From Inonotus obliquus (Eukaryota > Basidiomycota > Agaricomycetes > Hymenochaetales > Hymenochaetaceae), in contig JAJHTX010000010.1 of the NCBI GenBank assembly GCA_032164295.1, positions 682,001 through 746,000 of the forward strand: DNA of 64,000 bases, in the 5' to 3' direction. Shown here in pieces: positions 61,829 through 64,000 of this stretch (position 1 is the stretch's first letter; each line of letters starts with the position of its first letter). The notes below the pieces were generated by a model, which made no database searches, had not been told where the DNA came from, and was given only the letters and a program-made list of their open reading frames with translations. The translations under genes were made by a program, and so were the position numbers.

Positions 61829-63755
61829 AGAAGCGCGAGTCGATGACAGAGAACTTTTCGGGAAGATAGGGTACCGAGATGAAGCAAGTGAGCGATGGCG
61901 GATGCATTTTATGAGTCACAAAGCCATGAGCGAAGAAGAATGAAGTGTACTGTTGTTCAGCCGCAAATTCCAAAAGCGGAGACGAGACACCTAATTGGTG
62001 TCTAAAGACGCAGTTTTTGGTCATTCAATGAAGCAGAATGAAAATGAATGCGGGGCTGTGTTCATATGTATGCGTTTTTGCATGAAGATTAACACTTGAA
62101 ACGATCGCGTCAGATGAATTGGTCCTCGTGTTCTCATTGGCATCGGATGAGGTGGTATGCTATCTTCTCATCGGCCTCAGACAAGTCGGCGTTCTGCGTG
62201 TCCCAAGTTCCTCGGCTTCAGATGCCGGAGTACTTATCAGTACATCGTTAGACGAGAAAAGGCGGATAACGAACCTCGGACTAGTTTCGTTGTCTTCATA
62301 TCCGATCCAGTTGGAGGGGTTGAATGAAATAGGCGCTTGATCCGGCCTGCTGAAGAGATGCAAACATTCCCCGCAATATTCTATGAACAGAAACTGCTCC
62401 AAGAACACGCGGAAGAAGGTTCGTCGTTTTGACCCGAGAATCGGCTTGTTTATTGTCGGGACACATTGCGATCCGCAATCAAGGTTTCCTTGTCCTTGTC
62501 CGATTTACAGCTCAGGCATCCGCGTTTCATAGCCAGCACGAGAGTCTCCTATGAGACACGAGACTTCGTGCATACGACGTTCGCTTCTTGAACTAGAACA
62601 ACACAAGAATCGCCGGCACTCTTTCGCAACAACCAAAGCAGATACTTTCTGCGTAGACTTATGCAACGAGAAGAATCTTGAGCAAGATTGGGCATATAGA
62701 ACGAACGCGCACAACACGTGCGCACGGCAATGGCCGTATCCTTAAGACTTATCGGGACCTGATATGTTAGGGACACATCTTTACGATGCCAATGCGATAC
62801 CGTCGGTCGATGACGATGAAAAGAATGCAACTTGCAGCCGTCGATTATCTCCAATAATCGATGTTCATTTAGGCGTTGAAGTAGTTCCGACCGTGAAGAC
62901 AAGATAAGGGTCGTCGATTCAGTTCGGGATTTACCAGGAAGAAATGGCAGTGTTCGTCGACTTGAATCTTCAGTTAAGCAATTTGTCATGCGAGGCCTAC
63001 CTTCATGACCGGCACTACCTCCAAATCATCATGGTTCAGATATACGACGAGCACTGAAGCTAGTGCAAGACTGCGTGGTGCAAAGATAGCTCATGTGAAT
63101 TAACAGACCCAGAGTTTGGCGCAAGCACACGTACCTCGACCACTTCGCTTGAACAAAATCACGATGTCTACTGACCACGCACAGTGGACAATAGCAGCCA
63201 CAAGCAGGAGAAGCACTAGTAGTGGTAAGATACAGCCGTAGAACACCCGGAAAAACTCAGACGCAAGGATGGATGTGATGGTGTTGTCCCAGCTGCAAAG
63301 GATTCCGAGTACTGGTTCAACTTAACTTGCCTAGGTCAAACTCATCTCGCATGCGAGTAGCGGATGGAATAAATCGTCATAGGAGAGGGACATAGGCGTG
63401 AGTCACATATTTTCGCCTGTAGTGTCATATCGTAGAGAGCAAAGAACAGTCAACAAGATAAAGTTGGGTGAAGCTTATGTCACCATGTCTGTCCTTTCCT
63501 TACATAAAATATCGTGCCGAACTCGGCAGCCGTCTGCTATTCATCCCGTCGTCGCAGTGTTTATTTGTTGTTAATCTATTCGAGCACCTGAGTATATCTT
63601 ACAGCTATACGATGCATTACTATTCAGGATCGAGTCGCTCTATACAGAATCGCAATTAAGCGCACATAGCAAAATAAGAAATCAAAGAAATGCGGTACAA
63701 AGATAAACAACAAACTATAACCGCACCTATGAGTCAGAAAAATCGCAAGACCGAG
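61829..63755. other. stretch with an unresolved membrane-protein reading
   Basis: On minus, an exon around 63292-63150 codes ASEFFRVFYGCILPLLVLLL, continuing through a helix to HCAWSVDIVILFKRSGR. It joins in frame across an intron to ASVLVVYLNHDDLEVVPVMK and IQVDEHCHFFL near 63070-62930. A start at 63393 (MSLSYDDLFHPLL) is possible but does not join in phase. A 146-codon frame at 62549-62989 overlaps the lower end. I recognise no family; it may be a real gene I could not finish, or a decayed one. Confidence 0.4.
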
Positions 63756-64000
63756 TCAGCCCTTCTTCTTCGGGAAACCCTTGCACCAATCTTCACCAAC
63801 AGGCGAATTAGCGATATCCAACTTTGTCTGAAACTGACAATTAAGGATAGAGATCGTCCTAGGTGTCCAGAGGGTAGTTCGCAAGTCCTCCGGAATCCAT
63901 GTCAGCAATTCGCCCCCCGGGCCAAGAACCCATCCATCCTTGTTCAACCTCCATTCGGAGAGAACGCCGCGTTTGCTCATCTCGCGCGACACCAAGTCCG
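63756..64000 (-). CDS. C-terminus of a HET/NACHT-WD-like gene (partial)
   Basis: The last about 80 residues of a minus-strand gene whose start lies beyond the window: DGWVLGPGGELLTWIPEDLR, TTLWTPRTISILNCQFQTKL, DIANSPVGEDWCKGF. This Gly-Glu-Leu-Leu-x-Trp-x-Pro block is the common last segment after WD40 repeats or NACHT modules in mushroom STAND/HET-E-like proteins, and also occurs in small stand-alone proteins. The full domain set cannot be seen. Confidence 0.6.
   Translation of the reverse strand, partial: DLVSREMSKRGVLSEWRLNKDGWVLGPGGELLTWIPEDLRTTLWTPRTISILNCQFQTKLDIANSPVGEDWCKGFPKKKG

Overview
The window is nuclear DNA of a filamentous basidiomycete, most likely an Agaricomycete. Genes are dense, carry many introns of about 45-70 bp, and belong to families typical of mushroom-forming fungi: DUF6534 membrane proteins, Zn2Cys6 regulators, F-box/LRR proteins, small secreted proteins and HET/NACHT-WD-like C-termini. 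I built gene models by hand from splice sites, reading frame and family motifs. For every model called complete, the exon lengths sum to a multiple of three.

Layout: 1-3.8 kb has no recognisable gene. 3.8-6.5 kb holds a tandem pair of four-helix membrane proteins. 6.9-8.9 kb (-) is a membrane-anchored spermidine-synthase-like methyltransferase, divergent from a Zn2Cys6 regulator at 9.6-12.0 kb (+). 12.4-14.4 kb (-) is a DUF6534 protein and 15.2-17.1 kb (-) an F-box protein. After a gene-poor stretch come HUB1/UBL5 (20.4-20.8 kb, -) and a small secreted protein (21.9-22.3 kb, +). 25.3-30.9 kb (+) carries two tandem DUF6534 genes that share a string of exon sizes, including 10-, 14- and 16-nt exons. 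31.2-31.6 kb (-) is another small secreted protein and 32.9-33.6 kb (-) is TIM22.

From 33.7 to 44.3 kb lies a transposon cluster: a 1.41 kb hAT-type element with a perfect 8-bp target duplication that carries a piece of a USP7-type deubiquitinase gene; a 374-bp foldback MITE; a 201-bp mariner-type MITE; and a broken non-LTR retrotransposon split by a 3.3 kb insertion. The retrotransposon is 5'-truncated and ends less than 50 bp from the start codon of the next gene.

44.3-59.2 kb is mostly housekeeping: PP2A leucine carboxyl methyltransferase, a cytochrome-b2-type 2-hydroxyacid dehydrogenase ending in AKL, a third small secreted/anchored protein, a 17-exon Trk potassium transporter, and a 1454-residue fusion of a Cas4/Dna2-like Fe-S nuclease with an SF1 helicase. 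A second Zn2Cys6 protein (60.3-61.8 kb, -), an unresolved membrane-protein reading and the C-terminus of a HET/NACHT-WD-like gene finish the window. No rRNA, tRNA, CRISPR array or biosynthetic cluster was found.

The genes do not form one pathway. The two regulators, the tandem membrane families and the secreted proteins look like lineage-specific accessory genes placed between conserved ones.
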